From NCBI RefSeq assembly GCF_024584435.1, contig NZ_CP102197.1:930001-994000 (forward strand): a DNA stretch of 64,000 nucleotides. The letters run 5' to 3'. This document shows, piece after piece, positions 52,775 through 62,706 of this stretch. Both the position numbers and the translations under genes were made by a program. Numbering within the stretch: position 1 is the stretch's first letter; each line of letters starts with the position of its first letter. The stretch comes from Schaalia odontolytica. Its GTDB lineage: Bacteria; Actinomycetota; Actinomycetes; Actinomycetales; Actinomycetaceae. A model generated the notes under the pieces. It searched no databases and had not been told where the DNA came from. It worked only from the letters and a program-made list of their open reading frames with translations.

Positions 52775-55700
52775 CTACGACTGGGAGAGGACCCCACCGG
52801 CGCCCACGACCGCTTTGATGTGGCTGAAGAACGCGCTGGTCTGTTCGACGCGAAGCTTCGGGTCAAGTTCCACCACCGTCGTGCGACCGGGTTCCGTCAG
52901 GTGCAGGCGCACCGGCGAACCCCCGGGGTACGATTCGAGGACTCCGCGCAAATCGGTGAGGAGCTCGGGCGTGCACCGAGCGGCCGGCAGGCGCAGGTCC
53001 AGCGGCAGGTCCGCACCGTCAGACAGGTCGAGAAGGGTCATCGACTGCCCGTAGATCGTCATGCCCTCCTCGCGCACATTCACCTTGCCTTCGATCTGGA
53101 CGATGATGTCCTGGGCGAGGTACGTCTGGATGGACTCGTACGAGCGCGGGAAGAAGAGCACGTCCACCGAGCCCGACAGGTCCTCAATGGTGGCGATCGC
53201 CCAGGCGTTTCCCTGCTTGGTCACCTTCGTGGTCACTCCCGACACGAGGCCGGCAATCTTCACGATTCGGTCCGCCATGGCCCCTTCCGAGCCCACGACC
53301 TGCGCAATCTCGTAGTCCTGGTGGCGGGCGAGGGCCGCCTCCACGCCGCGCAACGGGTGGTCGGAGACGTAGAGTCCCAGCATTTCGCGCTCGGCAGCCA
53401 GCTTCGTCTTGCGATCAAACTCGGGCAGGTCGGGGATGTCGACCGCGAGGCCTGTCCCCGAGGACGATCCCTCGTCCAGGGCGCCAAAGAGATCGAACTG
53501 GCCGATCGCCTCGTTGCGTTTGACGTCGATGATCGCATCGACAGCCTCATCGCAGCGAGCCAGCAACGCCCTGCGTGTGTGGCCCATTGAGTCAAACGCG
53601 CCGGCACGGATCAGGGACTGGATGGTGCGCTTGTTGCACACAACCTGCGGGACCTTATCCAGGAAGTCCTGGAAGGAGGCGAAGCGTCCCTTTTCCGCGC
53701 GGGTTCCAACGATCGCGTCGACGACCGGGCCTCCCACGTTCTGAATGGCATTGAGCCCGAATCGAATGGCCTCCCCGTCAGGAGCGAAATTGCCCATCGA
53801 GGCATTGACATCCGGGGGTAGAACGGTGATGTCCATGTGGCGGCACTCCGCCAGGTACAGGGCTCGACGGTCCTTGTTGTCCTTGGTCGAGGTCAGCAGG
53901 GCCGCCATGTATTCCGTCGGGTAGTTCGCCTTGAGGAAGGCAGTCCAGTACGACACGAGGCCGTAGGCGGCCGAGTGCGCCTTGTTGAAGGCGTAGGCAG
54001 AGAAGGGAACGACGACATCCCACAGGGCCTTGATGGATTCCTCCGAGTAGCCGTTGTCGATCATGCCCTGGCGGAAGCCCTTGAACTGCTGATCCAGGAC
54101 CTCCTTCTTCTTCTTGCCCATCGCCTTGCGCAGGATGTCGGCCTGTCCCAGCGTGTAGCCCGCGAGCTTCTGGGCGATCTGCATGACCTGTTCCTGGTAG
54201 ACGATCAATCCGAATGTCGTTCCCAGGATCTCCTCAAGCGGCTCGGCGAGCTCGGGGTGAATGGGCGTGATCTCCTGGCGTCCGTTCTTGCGCAGCGCGT
54301 AGTTGGTGTGCGAGTTGGCGCCCATCGGGCCGGGTCGGTACAGGGCACCGACAGCGGAGATGTCCTCGAAGTTGTCGGGCTTCATGAGCTTGAGGAGATC
54401 GCGCATGCCGCCGCCATCGAGCTGGAAGACACCGAGGGTCTCACCCCGCCCCAGCAGCTCGTAGGTCTTCTTGTCGTCGAAGGAGAGGTGGTCGAGGTCC
54501 GGGTCCGGCTTGCCGTTGATCGCGATGTTCTCCAGCGCGTCGGACACGACCGTGAGGTTGCGCAAGCCCAGGAAGTCCATTTTCAGCAGGCCCAGCGTCT
54601 CGCACGTCGGGTAGTCGAACTGGGTGATGATGGCCCCGTCCTGGGGTCTCTTCATGATCGGGATAATGTCGGTGAGCGTGTGCGAGCTCATGATGACCGC
54701 ACACGCGTGGACGCCCCACTGGCGGGTCAGGCCCTCCAGCCCCAGCGCGTAGTCGACGACCTCGTGGGTGTCAGGGTTCTCCTCGTAGAACTTGCGGAAC
54801 TCAGCGGCCTCCGCGTAGCGCTTGTCCTTCTCGTCAAAGATGCCGTGGACCGAAATGTCTTTGCCCATGATCGCCGGCGGCAGGGCCTTGGTCAGCTGCT
54901 CTCCCACCTTGAAGTCCTTGCCCAGGATGCGCGCGGAGTCTTTGAGCGCCTGCTTGGTCTTAATCGTCCCATAGGTGACGACTTGACTGATGCGGTCTTC
55001 GCCGTACTTGCGCTTGACGTAGGCAATGACCTCGTCGCGGCGACGTTCGTCAAAGTCGACGTCGAAGTCGGGCATCGAAATCCTCTCGGGATTCAGGAAA
55101 CGCTCGAAGATGAGGCCGTGTTCCAGCGGATTGAGTTCGGTGATCTTCATGGCATAGGCGACCATGGAGCCCGCGCCCGATCCGCGGCCCGGTCCCACGC
55201 GGATGCCCTGGGACTTCGCCCAGTTGATGTAGTCGGCGACGGTGAGGAAGTACCCCGGGAATCCCATCGAAATAATGACGTCTTCCTCATACTGAGCCTG
55301 CTTGCGCACGGCGTCGGGGATTCCATTGGGGAATCGATCCCGCAGGCCGCGTTCAACCTCCTTGACGAACCAGGAGGTCTTGTCTTCCCCGTCGGGCACG
55401 GGGAACTCGGGCATGTAGTTGGCCCCCTCCTTCGTCGTCGTGAATCGCACGTCGCAGCGCTCGGCGATCTCGAGGGTCGAGTCGCACGCGCCGGGCAATT
55501 CGCTCCACAGCGAGCGCATCTCCTCCGACGGGCGGATGTAGTACCCGTCTCCGTCGAACTTGAAGCGGTCGGGATCGTTGATGCGCGAACCCGAGTTGAT
55601 GCACAGCAGCGCGTCCTGGATCTTGCGGTCGTCCCTCTTGACGTAGTGGGAATCGTTGGTAGCCACGAGCGGGGCGTTCATGAGCTTGGCGATGTCCAGC

Positions 55701-56317
55701 ACCTGCTGGTGGGTGCGCCGCTCGATGTCGATGCCGTGATCCATGACCTCGACGTAGAAGTTCTCGGGGCCGAAAATGTCTCGAAGCTCGGCCGCCTCAG
55801 CCACCGCCTCGTCCCACTGGCCCAAGCGCAGCCGCGTCTGCACGGCTCCCGAGGGGCATCCGGTGAAGACGATGAGGCCTTCGTGGAACTGACTGAGGAG
55901 CTCCTTGTCGGCGCGCGGCCACTTACCGAATTGTCCATCCGTCGAGGCGTAGGATCCCAGGCGGAACAGGTTGAGCATGCCCTCGGTGCTGTAGGCCACG
56001 AGGGTCAGGTGATTGTAGGATCCACCGGCGCTCACATCGTCGGAGCGCTGCCACGGCTCCCCCCACAGGACCTTCTGACGATCGAAGCGAGACGTACCCG
56101 GCGTCACGTAGGCTTCGAGGCCGATGATGGGCTTGACTCCCGCGTTCACGCAGTTGGTGTAGAAGTCGTAGGCCCCGAAGAGATAACCGTGGTCCGTCAA
56201 GCCAATCGCTGGCTGCCCGAGCCTGGCAGCTTCCTCCGCCATTGCTTTCGTCTTCGCCGCTCCATCGAGCATCGAGTACTCGGAGTGGTTGTGAAGGTGC
56301 ACGAAGGAATCAGCCAT
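52775..56317 (-). CDS. dnaE: DNA polymerase III alpha subunit
   Basis: DnaE1-type replicative polymerase, 1180 residues. The N-terminal PHP domain (HLHNHSEYSMLDG, TDHGYLFGAY) may proofread, as in mycobacteria. The polymerase core includes PGRGSGAGSMVAYA at 376-389 and catalytic aspartates in PDFDVDFDERRR (Asp417, Asp419). Helix-hairpin-helix and OB domains occupy the C-terminal third. Full length. It is the last gene of the minus-strand run from murC, 164 bases after rluD. Confidence 0.97.
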   Translation of the reverse strand: MADSFVHLHNHSEYSMLDGAAKTKAMAEEAARLGQPAIGLTDHGYLFGAYDFYTNCVNAGVKPIIGLEAYVTPGTSRFDRQKVLWGEPWQRSDDVSAGGSYNHLTLVAYSTEGMLNLFRLGSYASTDGQFGKWPRADKELLSQFHEGLIVFTGCPSGAVQTRLRLGQWDEAVAEAAELRDIFGPENFYVEVMDHGIDIERRTHQQVLDIAKLMNAPLVATNDSHYVKRDDRKIQDALLCINSGSRINDPDRFKFDGDGYYIRPSEEMRSLWSELPGACDSTLEIAERCDVRFTTTKEGANYMPEFPVPDGEDKTSWFVKEVERGLRDRFPNGIPDAVRKQAQYEEDVIISMGFPGYFLTVADYINWAKSQGIRVGPGRGSGAGSMVAYAMKITELNPLEHGLIFERFLNPERISMPDFDVDFDERRRDEVIAYVKRKYGEDRISQVVTYGTIKTKQALKDSARILGKDFKVGEQLTKALPPAIMGKDISVHGIFDEKDKRYAEAAEFRKFYEENPDTHEVVDYALGLEGLTRQWGVHACAVIMSSHTLTDIIPIMKRPQDGAIITQFDYPTCETLGLLKMDFLGLRNLTVVSDALENIAINGKPDPDLDHLSFDDKKTYELLGRGETLGVFQLDGGGMRDLLKLMKPDNFEDISAVGALYRPGPMGANSHTNYALRKNGRQEITPIHPELAEPLEEILGTTFGLIVYQEQVMQIAQKLAGYTLGQADILRKAMGKKKKEVLDQQFKGFRQGMIDNGYSEESIKALWDVVVPFSAYAFNKAHSAAYGLVSYWTAFLKANYPTEYMAALLTSTKDNKDRRALYLAECRHMDITVLPPDVNASMGNFAPDGEAIRFGLNAIQNVGGPVVDAIVGTRAEKGRFASFQDFLDKVPQVVCNKRTIQSLIRAGAFDSMGHTRRALLARCDEAVDAIIDVKRNEAIGQFDLFGALDEGSSSGTGLAVDIPDLPEFDRKTKLAAEREMLGLYVSDHPLRGVEAALARHQDYEIAQVVGSEGAMADRIVKIAGLVSGVTTKVTKQGNAWAIATIEDLSGSVDVLFFPRSYESIQTYLAQDIIVQIEGKVNVREEGMTIYGQSMTLLDLSDGADLPLDLRLPAARCTPELLTDLRGVLESYPGGSPVRLHLTEPGRTTVVELDPKLRVEQTSAFFSHIKAVVGAGGVLSQS

Positions 56318-56481
56318 GCCACGATTCTACTGTCCGCGGCCCTGGCCCGGTCGAACAAGAGCCCCGGAAACGGTCGTTCATCTCACGGCCCGCCCCCGTA
56401 CTCGCGAGGCGCGTGCTCGCCCTCGCACCAGGTTGGACCGCGGCACGGCCAGACCAGCCTGGCGCGGCGTCGGCCTTGCTC

Positions 56482-57414
56482 TCAGCGCCTGGAGGACCCT
56501 CCCGGGTGGCGAAGCTGCTCCAAGGCATCTCGCAGGTCGCGGGGATAGGGGCTCGACACCGTCATCGGCATGCCCGTTCGGGGGTGGGCAAAGCCGAGGC
56601 GCACGGCGTGCAGCCACTGCCGCGCCAGCCCGAGGCGCTGCGCCTGCGTGGGATCCGCGCCGTAGAAGGTGTCTCCCACGCACGGGTGTCCCACGGCGGC
56701 CATGTGGACGCGAATCTGGTGGGTACGCCCCGTTTCCAGGTGTACCTCGGTCAGCTGAGCGCCCGCCATGAGTTCGAGGGTGTCGTAGTGGGTGACGGCT
56801 CGCTTGCCGCCGTCAATGACGGCCATGCGCCACTCTCGCGAGGGATGGCGCCCGATGGGGGCGTCAATGGTTCCCGACGGAGGATCGAGGTGACCGGCGA
56901 CGACAGCGTGATAGATCTTGTCGATCCTGCGTTCCTTGAAGGCTCGCTTCATGACCGAGTAGGCCAGCTCGGACTTGGCGACCATCATTGCCCCGGAGGT
57001 TCCCACGTCCAGGCGGTGGACGATGCCCTGGCGTTCGGGGGGGCCGTGGCTGGTAATGCGATACCCCGCTGCCTCGAGGTTGCCCAGAACGGTGGGTCCC
57101 TCCCAACCGGGTCCGGTATGTGCTGCCACTCCGACCGGCTTGTCGACGACAACGATGTCGTCATCGTCGTAGAGGATCTCCATGTCGGTCACGGGCGCGG
57201 GCTTGTTCTCCGGCTCGGGGATCGTCACCTCGATGATGTCGTCGGCTCCCAGGCGAGCAGACTTGTCGGCGCTCACTGCGTTGATCAGAACCAATCCAGC
57301 CGCACAGAGCTCCGCGCATCGCGAGCGCGAGAGCCCGAGCATGCGCGCCAGGGCAGCATCGACGCGCTCGCCCACGAGGGCGTCGGGCACGGGGAGCATG
57401 CGCGAGGAACTCAC
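56482..57414 (-). CDS. rluD: RluA/RluD family 23S rRNA pseudouridine synthase
   Basis: A 310-residue pseudouridine synthase. An N-terminal S4 domain ([21 protein letters not shown]) precedes the catalytic domain with HRLDVGTSG, which holds the active-site aspartate, and [10 protein letters not shown]. RluD-type enzymes modify helix 69 of 23S rRNA; the exact site here is inferred. The ATG at 57414 overlaps the lspA stop by four bases, the usual lspA-rluD pair. Confidence 0.94.
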   Translation of the reverse strand: MSSSRMLPVPDALVGERVDAALARMLGLSRSRCAELCAAGLVLINAVSADKSARLGADDIIEVTIPEPENKPAPVTDMEILYDDDDIVVVDKPVGVAAHTGPGWEGPTVLGNLEAAGYRITSHGPPERQGIVHRLDVGTSGAMMVAKSELAYSVMKRAFKERRIDKIYHAVVAGHLDPPSGTIDAPIGRHPSREWRMAVIDGGKRAVTHYDTLELMAGAQLTEVHLETGRTHQIRVHMAAVGHPCVGDTFYGADPTQAQRLGLARQWLHAVRLGFAHPRTGMPMTVSSPYPRDLRDALEQLRHPGGSSRR

Positions 57415-57911
57415 TGCTGCTCCTTGGTGCCTTCACGGGAGAGAGCGAATACGAGCCAGGCCGCGCCCACAACGATCCAGATGTCCGCGACGTTGCCGAC
57501 GAAGGCATTGCCGTAGGCGATGAAGTCGGTGACGTGGCCGACGCCGAATCCGGGCTGCGCGGTCAGCCGATCGATGAGGTTTCCCCACGCTCCCCCCATC
57601 AGCAGGGCAATGGCCAGGAGCGCAGAAAAGCGACGGATGCGCGTCAGAAGCGCAACGAGCAAAGCGATGATCACCACGGTGATGATCGTGAGCACCCAGG
57701 TGCGATCCGCGCCGAGAGAAAAGGCGGCTCCCGAGTTGTGCACAAGCCTGAGGGAAAGCCAGTCCCCCACCAGTGGACGCGGCGCGGTGTCTCCGAGCGC
57801 GGAACGCGCCCAGAGCTTAGTCACCTGGTCGGCGGCAACGGCCAAGACACACACGAAAGCGGCCCAGAGCCACTGGATGCGGGTGAGGTGCGCGCGGGAA
57901 GAGTCAGCCAT
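57411..57911 (-). CDS. lspA: Lipoprotein signal peptidase II
   Basis: LspA, 166 residues, removes signal peptides from prolipoproteins in the membrane. Four hydrophobic helices are visible. The catalytic aspartates lie in [10 protein letters not shown] and [11 protein letters not shown], and NSGAAFS is present. It lies after divIVA, separated by a hairpin, and overlaps rluD by four bases. ileS, often found between divIVA and lspA, is absent. Confidence 0.94.
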   Translation of the reverse strand: MADSSRAHLTRIQWLWAAFVCVLAVAADQVTKLWARSALGDTAPRPLVGDWLSLRLVHNSGAAFSLGADRTWVLTIITVVIIALLVALLTRIRRFSALLAIALLMGGAWGNLIDRLTAQPGFGVGHVTDFIAYGNAFVGNVADIWIVVGAAWLVFALSREGTKEQQ

Positions 57912-57928
57912 AGTTTCCTATCATAAAT

Positions 57929-57965
57929 GACGGTGGCGACACACCAAGGGTGCGTCGCCACCGTC
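57929..57965 (-). terminator. Terminator of divIVA
   Basis: Perfect 12-bp stem GACGGTGGCGAC (57929-57940) with GTCGCCACCGTC (57954-57965), 13 bases after the divIVA stop and before lspA. Confidence 0.75.
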
Positions 57966-57978
57966 AGACGAAACGCGC

Positions 57979-58551
57979 TCAGTTCGCGTCGTTGCCCACC
58001 TCGTTGAGAAGCGACTCAAGGTGGTTGCGCAGGTTCGACCGGTACTCGGACTCGAAGGTGCGCAGGCCGTTGATCTTGTTCTCCAGCAGCTCGCGTTCCT
58101 GGTCAAGCTGAGACAGAAGAGTGTCCTTCTGCTTCTGGGCGTCGGCGATGATCGAATCGCGCTCGGCGTTGGCCTCGGCAATGATCTTCGCGCTTTGCTC
58201 TTCGCCGTCGCGCACGTACTCGTCGTGAACGCGCTGAGCGAGGGCGAGCATCGAGGTAGCGGACTCCGCGTCCTGGGGCCCCGTGAGAGACAGGGCGGGA
58301 GCTTCGGGTGCCGGGGCGGCCGCAGGGGCGGGCGTCTCGGCGGGAGTGAAGTCCGAGTTGGAGAGCTCGGCGACGCGCCGCTCTGCGGCCTCGAGCTTCT
58401 CCTTCAGATCCTGGTTCTCCACCTGGAGGGAGTAGATGGTGGAGACAACCTCATCGAGGAACTCATCAACCTCGTCCTGGTCATAGCCCTCGCGGAACTT
58501 GACGTACTGGAACTTCTTGTTGAGGACATCCTCGGTAGTGAGCAGGGCCAT
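57979..58551 (-). CDS. divIVA: Polar growth/septum protein DivIVA (Wag31)
   Basis: DivIVA, 190 residues, marks curved membrane and directs polar wall growth in actinobacteria. The N-terminal lipid-binding part is typical (LLTTEDVLNKKFQYVKFREG, DQDEVDEFLDEVV); two coiled coils flank an Ala/Pro linker. Start set at ATG 58551 with GAGAGG upstream; a longer in-frame reading would add 27 unusual residues. It follows yggT and has its own promoter. Confidence 0.95.
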   Translation of the reverse strand: MALLTTEDVLNKKFQYVKFREGYDQDEVDEFLDEVVSTIYSLQVENQDLKEKLEAAERRVAELSNSDFTPAETPAPAAAPAPEAPALSLTGPQDAESATSMLALAQRVHDEYVRDGEEQSAKIIAEANAERDSIIADAQKQKDTLLSQLDQERELLENKINGLRTFESEYRSNLRNHLESLLNEVGNDAN

Positions 58552-58641
58552 TTCTTCGCCTCTCGGTCGTTTCGATTGGACATGCGATTGTGGCCGCATG
58601 TCTGGACGACCGGGAAGGCCGCCCTCTGTCACGTCACAAAA

Positions 58642-58669
58642 ATAATAACCGAAATTGTCACACTAGCAA
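58642..58669 (-). promoter_or_regulatory. Promoter of divIVA
   Basis: Minus strand TTGCTA (58664-58669), 16-base spacer, TATTAT (58642-58647), about 90 bases upstream of the start codon, in an AT-rich patch. Confidence 0.55.
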
Positions 58670-58726
58670 CATCCATCACGACATGAGCGGGACGAATGTG
58701 GGACCTCTCATTTCGGCGCGTGACTC

Positions 58727-59035
58727 CTAGTAACTCAGAAGATACAGAAGCATAGCGCAGCGTCGCGCAACAATAAGGACAAGGAACAACACCATGAAAC
58801 CAACGTCAAGCGCCATGCCGCCAAGGCGCAGAGGCGGAATGAAACGTCGGATCCACCGAATGGGTGGATCGGTCAGGGCATAGAGGAGATTCGCGGCGAC
58901 CAACACAATGCCCCGAGGACGCCACCCGCGCGCGAAAAACTGGACCCAGTCCATGATCACGCGCGCGAGAAGCACCATCATGTAGAAGTTCAGCAGGACG
59001 CTGAGCCCGACTCCGACGTAGCGAAGGACGATCAC
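58727..59035 (-). CDS. YggT family membrane protein
   Basis: A 102-residue YggT protein with two hydrophobic stretches around VLLNFYMMVLLARVIMDWVQ and VGFMVLFLVLIVARR, and the family's LYALTDPPIRWIRRFIPPL loop. In Gram-positives it lies between sepF and divIVA and is linked to division or osmotic balance. Start set at GTG 59035 with AGGGG six bases upstream, seven bases after sepF. Confidence 0.9.
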   Translation of the reverse strand: MIVLRYVGVGLSVLLNFYMMVLLARVIMDWVQFFARGWRPRGIVLVAANLLYALTDPPIRWIRRFIPPLRLGGMALDVGFMVLFLVLIVARRCAMLLYLLSY

Positions 59036-59042
59036 GAGGCCC

Positions 59043-59495
59043 CTAGCCCTGGTTGTAGAGAGAACCGCGACGCGCCGGGCTGGAGTCGCCCGCAACCTCG
59101 ATCGACGCGGGGGACAGGAGGAAGACGCGGCTGGTCACCCTCTCGATCACTCCGTGCAGGCCGAACGTGAGTCCGGCGGCGAAATCGACGAGGCGTCGCG
59201 CCTCTTCCTCGCCCATGTCGGTGAGATTGATGATGACCGGCGTGCCGTCACGGAAGGCCTCGCCGATCGTCACGGCATCGGAGTAGGCCGTCGGATGAAT
59301 CGTGACGATGCGAGTGATGTCCTCGGCGGGTTCTTCGCGCCGGATGCTGGTCAGCGTCGGTCGGGACACGGGCGTAATGTCTGCCACGGGTGTTACCTCT
59401 TCCACCTCGTCGAACTCTTCGAACTCATCGATGGCCTCCTCGGGTGAGTACCAGCCCATGAACTTACGTGCGCGCGCACCGAACGACTCACTCAT
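59043..59495 (-). CDS. sepF: Cell division protein SepF
   Basis: SepF, 150 residues, tethers FtsZ to the membrane in bacteria without FtsA. An N-terminal membrane-binding helix (RARKFMGWYS) and acidic linker precede the SepF fold with DAVTIGEAFRDGTPVIINLTDM and RLVDFAAGLTFGLHG. It lies between pgeF and yggT. No ftsA is seen, consistent with actinobacteria. Confidence 0.95.
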   Translation of the reverse strand: MSESFGARARKFMGWYSPEEAIDEFEEFDEVEEVTPVADITPVSRPTLTSIRREEPAEDITRIVTIHPTAYSDAVTIGEAFRDGTPVIINLTDMGEEEARRLVDFAAGLTFGLHGVIERVTSRVFLLSPASIEVAGDSSPARRGSLYNQG

Positions 59496-59580
59496 TGCTC
59501 CTCCTTCATCCGTCGCTTAGGCACAACGTACAGTTACCGACGGCGATCGAGGCGCAGGAAGCCCGGCGCGTCGCAAGGAG

Positions 59581-60378
59581 CTACGCGTGGGAGGACCGCA
59601 GTGACTGGTCGTTTGCCGGTGACGCGGCAGCGATAACGAGCGCCTGGCGACCGCACGCCGGGTTGGCCCGATAGGAGAACAGGTCGAGCTCCTCGAGAGT
59701 GCAGCGCCCGTCACGGGTGACCTCGACCCCTCTGGCCGTCAGGAACCTGGCCGCGGCGCCGGGCAGATCGAGGGAGGGGGTTCCCCAGGAGGTGAGCGCT
59801 CGGATTCCCGGCATCCGCAGGTCGCTCGCCTCGGCCAGGTCCTCGGGAACCTCGTAGCACCCGCCGCAGATCGCGGGACCGATCAGAGCGCGGATGGGTC
59901 CTCGCGTGCGCGCGCGAATCGCATCGACGGCGCGCGCGAGGATGCCCCCCAGGAGACCGCGCCTGCCGGCGTGGACCGCTGCGACGACGCCACCGGCATC
60001 TGCGGAGAAGACAACCGGCAGGCAGTCGGCGGTTTGAACGGCGAGGCAGGGAGCACGTGACCATCCTCGGGCGTCGATGACGACGCCGTCGCAATCAACG
60101 GGACCCCACTGACCAGCCCCGTCCCGGTCGAGACGCGCACCGGAGGCGAGCACCGGTCCCGATTCTCCCGGAAGAATCGTCTCCACGGTCGTTGAGTGGG
60201 TTTGATTCATCCACACGACGCTGCGACCGAGGGCCGCGGCGAGCGCTGCGCGGCGTGTCCTCACGGTTTCCTCGTCGTCGCCGACGTGCAGTCCAACATT
60301 GCCGCATAGCGCACCGGTGCCCGGGTCCACCTCGGTCAGGTGGACCCGGGCACCGGCCCATGGCTGCAATGATATCAA
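59581..60378 (-). CDS. pgeF: PgeF/YfiH peptidoglycan-editing purine nucleoside phosphorylase family protein
   Basis: A 265-residue PgeF (former laccase-domain) protein. The copper/zinc ligands are visible: [18 protein letters not shown] and [11 protein letters not shown]. The family edits peptidoglycan precursors by hydrolysing the wrong UDP-MurNAc-dipeptide ligation, or acts on purine nucleosides. The start is unusual: TTG at 60378 overlaps the ftsZ stop (TTGA), without a Shine-Dalgarno. A perfect 19-bp hairpin lies inside codons 8-22. A later GTG is possible, but the protein's homologous part starts near VHLTEVDPG. No yggS-type gene lies between it and sepF. Confidence 0.88.
   Translation of the reverse strand: MISLQPWAGARVHLTEVDPGTGALCGNVGLHVGDDEETVRTRRAALAAALGRSVVWMNQTHSTTVETILPGESGPVLASGARLDRDGAGQWGPVDCDGVVIDARGWSRAPCLAVQTADCLPVVFSADAGGVVAAVHAGRRGLLGGILARAVDAIRARTRGPIRALIGPAICGGCYEVPEDLAEASDLRMPGIRALTSWGTPSLDLPGAAARFLTARGVEVTRDGRCTLEELDLFSYRANPACGRQALVIAAASPANDQSLRSSHA
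60314..60356 (-). terminator. Perfect 19-bp hairpin inside the pgeF start region
   Basis: 60314-60332 is exactly complementary to 60338-60356, with a five-base loop. It starts 19 bases after the ftsZ stop, the position expected for an ftsZ terminator, but it falls in the first codons of pgeF. No T-run follows on the minus strand. Confidence 0.65.
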
Positions 60379-61622
60379 CGCAGGAAGGGGGGAATGTCCA
60401 GCTCTTCCTTCTCCGGCGCCTCCGGGTAGACGCGAGGAACCTCGAAGGAGCGCTCGGGCTCTGTCTCCTCGTAGTCGCTCGGTGCGGGAGCCTCGGCGGT
60501 CGGCGCACTCTCGCGCACAGGAGCGGCAACATCCAGGCGGTGCTGGGGGCGGCGCGTCGACAGCTGGTTGATCCGAGTGGTTTCCGCCGCGGGCGCCTTG
60601 GCCTCGGGCACCGCGGGACGCTGCTGCGCGACAGGGGCGGACACCCGAGCGACCGGACGCGAGCGGGTGGCATCGGTCGCGTCGTCGAAGCCGGCGGCAA
60701 TGACCGTGACTCGAATCTCGTCGCCGAGCGCGTCGTCAATGACGTTACCGAAGATGATGTTGGCCTCGGGATGGGCGGCCTCACGCACCAGCTGCGAGGA
60801 GCTGTAGACCTCTTGCAGGCTCAGGTCCGACCCCCCCTGGAAGAACATCAGCACGCCGTGGGCGCCATCGATCGAGGCCTCGAGCAGCGGCGAGGAGATC
60901 GCGCTCTCGACCGCCCGCAGGGCTCGGTCCTCGCCGGTGGCAGCGCCGATGCCCATGAGCGCCGATCCCGCATCCTTCATCACCGACTTCACGTCATTGA
61001 AGTCCACGTTGATCAGGCCGGGAGTGGTGATGAGTTCCGTGATGCCCTGAACGCCCGAGAGGAGCACCTGGTCTGCCGCGCGGAAGGCGTCGAGCACGGA
61101 GATGTTGGCGTCGGAGATCTCCAGGAGACGATCATTCGGGATGACAATGAGCGTGTCGACTTCCTCGCGCAGGGTCGTCACCCCTCCCTCGGCCTGAGCC
61201 GCGCGGCGGTTGCCCTCGAAGGAGAAGGGACGGGTGACAACGCCGACGGTCAGCGCACCGGCCTCGCGGGCGATCTTGGCCACGACCGGAGCCGCACCCG
61301 TGCCCGTGCCGCCGCCTTCACCCGCGGTCACAAAGACCATGTCGGCACCCTCGAGCGCCGCAGTGATCTCGTCGATGTGATCCTCCGCTGCCTTACGACC
61401 AACGGCGGGATCAGCGCCAGCGCCGAGGCCGTGGGTCAACTCGCGACCGATATCGAGCTTCGTCTCGGCATCGGACATGAGCAAGGCTTGGGCGTCGGTG
61501 TTGACCGCGATGAACTCAACACCTTTGAGGCCAACCTCGATCATTCGGTTCACGGCGTTCACGCCGCCGCCGCCAACGCCAACGACCTTGATCACTGCCA
61601 GGTGGTTTTGCGGTGTCGCCAT
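60375..61622 (-). CDS. ftsZ: Cell division protein FtsZ
   Basis: FtsZ, 415 residues, forms the Z ring. GTP binding is shown by [12 protein letters not shown] and the tubulin signature [10 protein letters not shown]. The disordered linker is followed by the conserved C-terminal peptide ELDIPPFLR, which binds SepF and other partners. AAGGGAGAC precedes the ATG. It follows ftsQ by 127 bases holding a promoter candidate and a stem-loop. Confidence 0.98.
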   Translation of the reverse strand: MATPQNHLAVIKVVGVGGGGVNAVNRMIEVGLKGVEFIAVNTDAQALLMSDAETKLDIGRELTHGLGAGADPAVGRKAAEDHIDEITAALEGADMVFVTAGEGGGTGTGAAPVVAKIAREAGALTVGVVTRPFSFEGNRRAAQAEGGVTTLREEVDTLIVIPNDRLLEISDANISVLDAFRAADQVLLSGVQGITELITTPGLINVDFNDVKSVMKDAGSALMGIGAATGEDRALRAVESAISSPLLEASIDGAHGVLMFFQGGSDLSLQEVYSSSQLVREAAHPEANIIFGNVIDDALGDEIRVTVIAAGFDDATDATRSRPVARVSAPVAQQRPAVPEAKAPAAETTRINQLSTRRPQHRLDVAAPVRESAPTAEAPAPSDYEETEPERSFEVPRVYPEAPEKEELDIPPFLR

Positions 61623-61646
61623 GGATGTCTCCCTTGCATCAAACCC

Positions 61647-61668
61647 TCAACCTTTAGTTGAAGGTTGA
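61647..61668 (-). promoter_or_regulatory. Stem-loop just upstream of the ftsZ ribosome binding site
   Basis: TCAACCTT (61647-61654) pairs with AAGGTTGA (61661-61668) around a six-base loop. It ends about 25 bases before the ftsZ start, so in the leader it could affect translation or mRNA stability. Confidence 0.45.
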
Positions 61669-61694
61669 TGTTTCGTGTGCTTTGTGTCGGAAAG

Positions 61695-61723
61695 AAGTTA
61701 GGGGTCCGCGCGTGAACCTTCAA
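61695..61723 (-). promoter_or_regulatory. Candidate promoter of ftsZ
   Basis: Minus strand TTGAAG (61718-61723), 17-base spacer, TAACTT (61695-61700). It would place the transcript start about 65 bases upstream of ftsZ. Confidence 0.45.
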
Positions 61724-61749
61724 GCCAACACGCGGGCAAAGCAGAAGAC

Positions 61750-62706
61750 TCAACTGGTCACGGGGTGATTCGGCGACGAGACGTCGTACGTGGACGCTGT
61801 GACATTGGCCAAGAGAGTGGCCAACACCCGCGCCTTTTGCGGCGCGTCTGCACTGGTCCCCCACTTGACAACCTGACCGCCGCGCAGCGTGAAGCTGACC
61901 TGCGATCCGGTCGACGTAATGGCGGCCACCTGCGAACGGGTCCCCTCGTCCAGGGCGCCCAGAGCCGACGCGATGTCGGACGCCCCCTGGGCTCGTTCCT
62001 GCGGCAGCGTCGCGATCGGATAGGATCCCGCACCGCTCACCTGCTCAAAGGCCACGCCCTGATCGTCGATCAGCCAGTATCCGCCGCCAGACTCCTCCAC
62101 GGCGACCCCCACGCGCATCGACACGGTAATGCGCAGGCTCGTCGGCCAGCGGCGCGACACCGACGCCGATCTGACCGCGACGTTGGATTCGACCGCTCGC
62201 GCAACGGCATCCGTATTCAAACGAGTCAACGGAACCCCCTCAAAGGGAGCGATCGAGGACCTGACGGCTTCGGGCGTTACGAGTGTCCCATCCTGCCCGG
62301 CGACCACGACGGAGGAGGAAGACAGGGCGAAGAGCGGCGAGAAGAAGACCGCCCACGTCGTCCCCGCGAGAACCGATGCAACGAAGAGGGCGATCACGAT
62401 GCGACGCACGAGGAGCACCCGGCGCGCGCGCGAGCGTTCACGCAGCCGATCCCTCAGGTCGGTCGTGTTCTCTCCTCCCAGGAGGGAAGCCGCATCGGTG
62501 GCTGCCACCGGAGTGGCAAGAGCGTCTCGCACCGTGCGAGGCTCCAACGCCGTGCCCTGCCGGGCACGGCCTGGATCTCTCGACGTCGCTTCTTCGGGCG
62601 AGGCCTCACCGTCCTCGCTCGCGCGTGCCCCGCCCGCGTGCTCGCCGACGGGTTGGGCGGCCTGCGGGCGAGATCCCCCCGGCCGTCGCGGCGTCGGCGG
62701 CCTCAT
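61750..62706 (-). CDS. ftsQ: Cell division protein FtsQ
   Basis: FtsQ, 318 residues. A long Pro/Ala/Arg-rich cytoplasmic tail is followed by one transmembrane helix (VLLVRRIVIALFVASVLAG), then POTRA and beta domains (RSSIAPFEGVPLTRLN, SRRWPTSLRITVS). It recruits FtsB/FtsL to the septum. ATG at 62706 overlaps the murC stop (ATGA). Confidence 0.93.
   Translation of the reverse strand: MRPPTPRRPGGSRPQAAQPVGEHAGGARASEDGEASPEEATSRDPGRARQGTALEPRTVRDALATPVAATDAASLLGGENTTDLRDRLRERSRARRVLLVRRIVIALFVASVLAGTTWAVFFSPLFALSSSSVVVAGQDGTLVTPEAVRSSIAPFEGVPLTRLNTDAVARAVESNVAVRSASVSRRWPTSLRITVSMRVGVAVEESGGGYWLIDDQGVAFEQVSGAGSYPIATLPQERAQGASDIASALGALDEGTRSQVAAITSTGSQVSFTLRGGQVVKWGTSADAPQKARVLATLLANVTASTYDVSSPNHPVTS

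Noticed and set aside
53837..56548. Very long plus-strand frame opposite dnaE (903 codons)
   Set aside because: Antisense to a full-length DnaE with all motifs; no start signal and no recognised domain.
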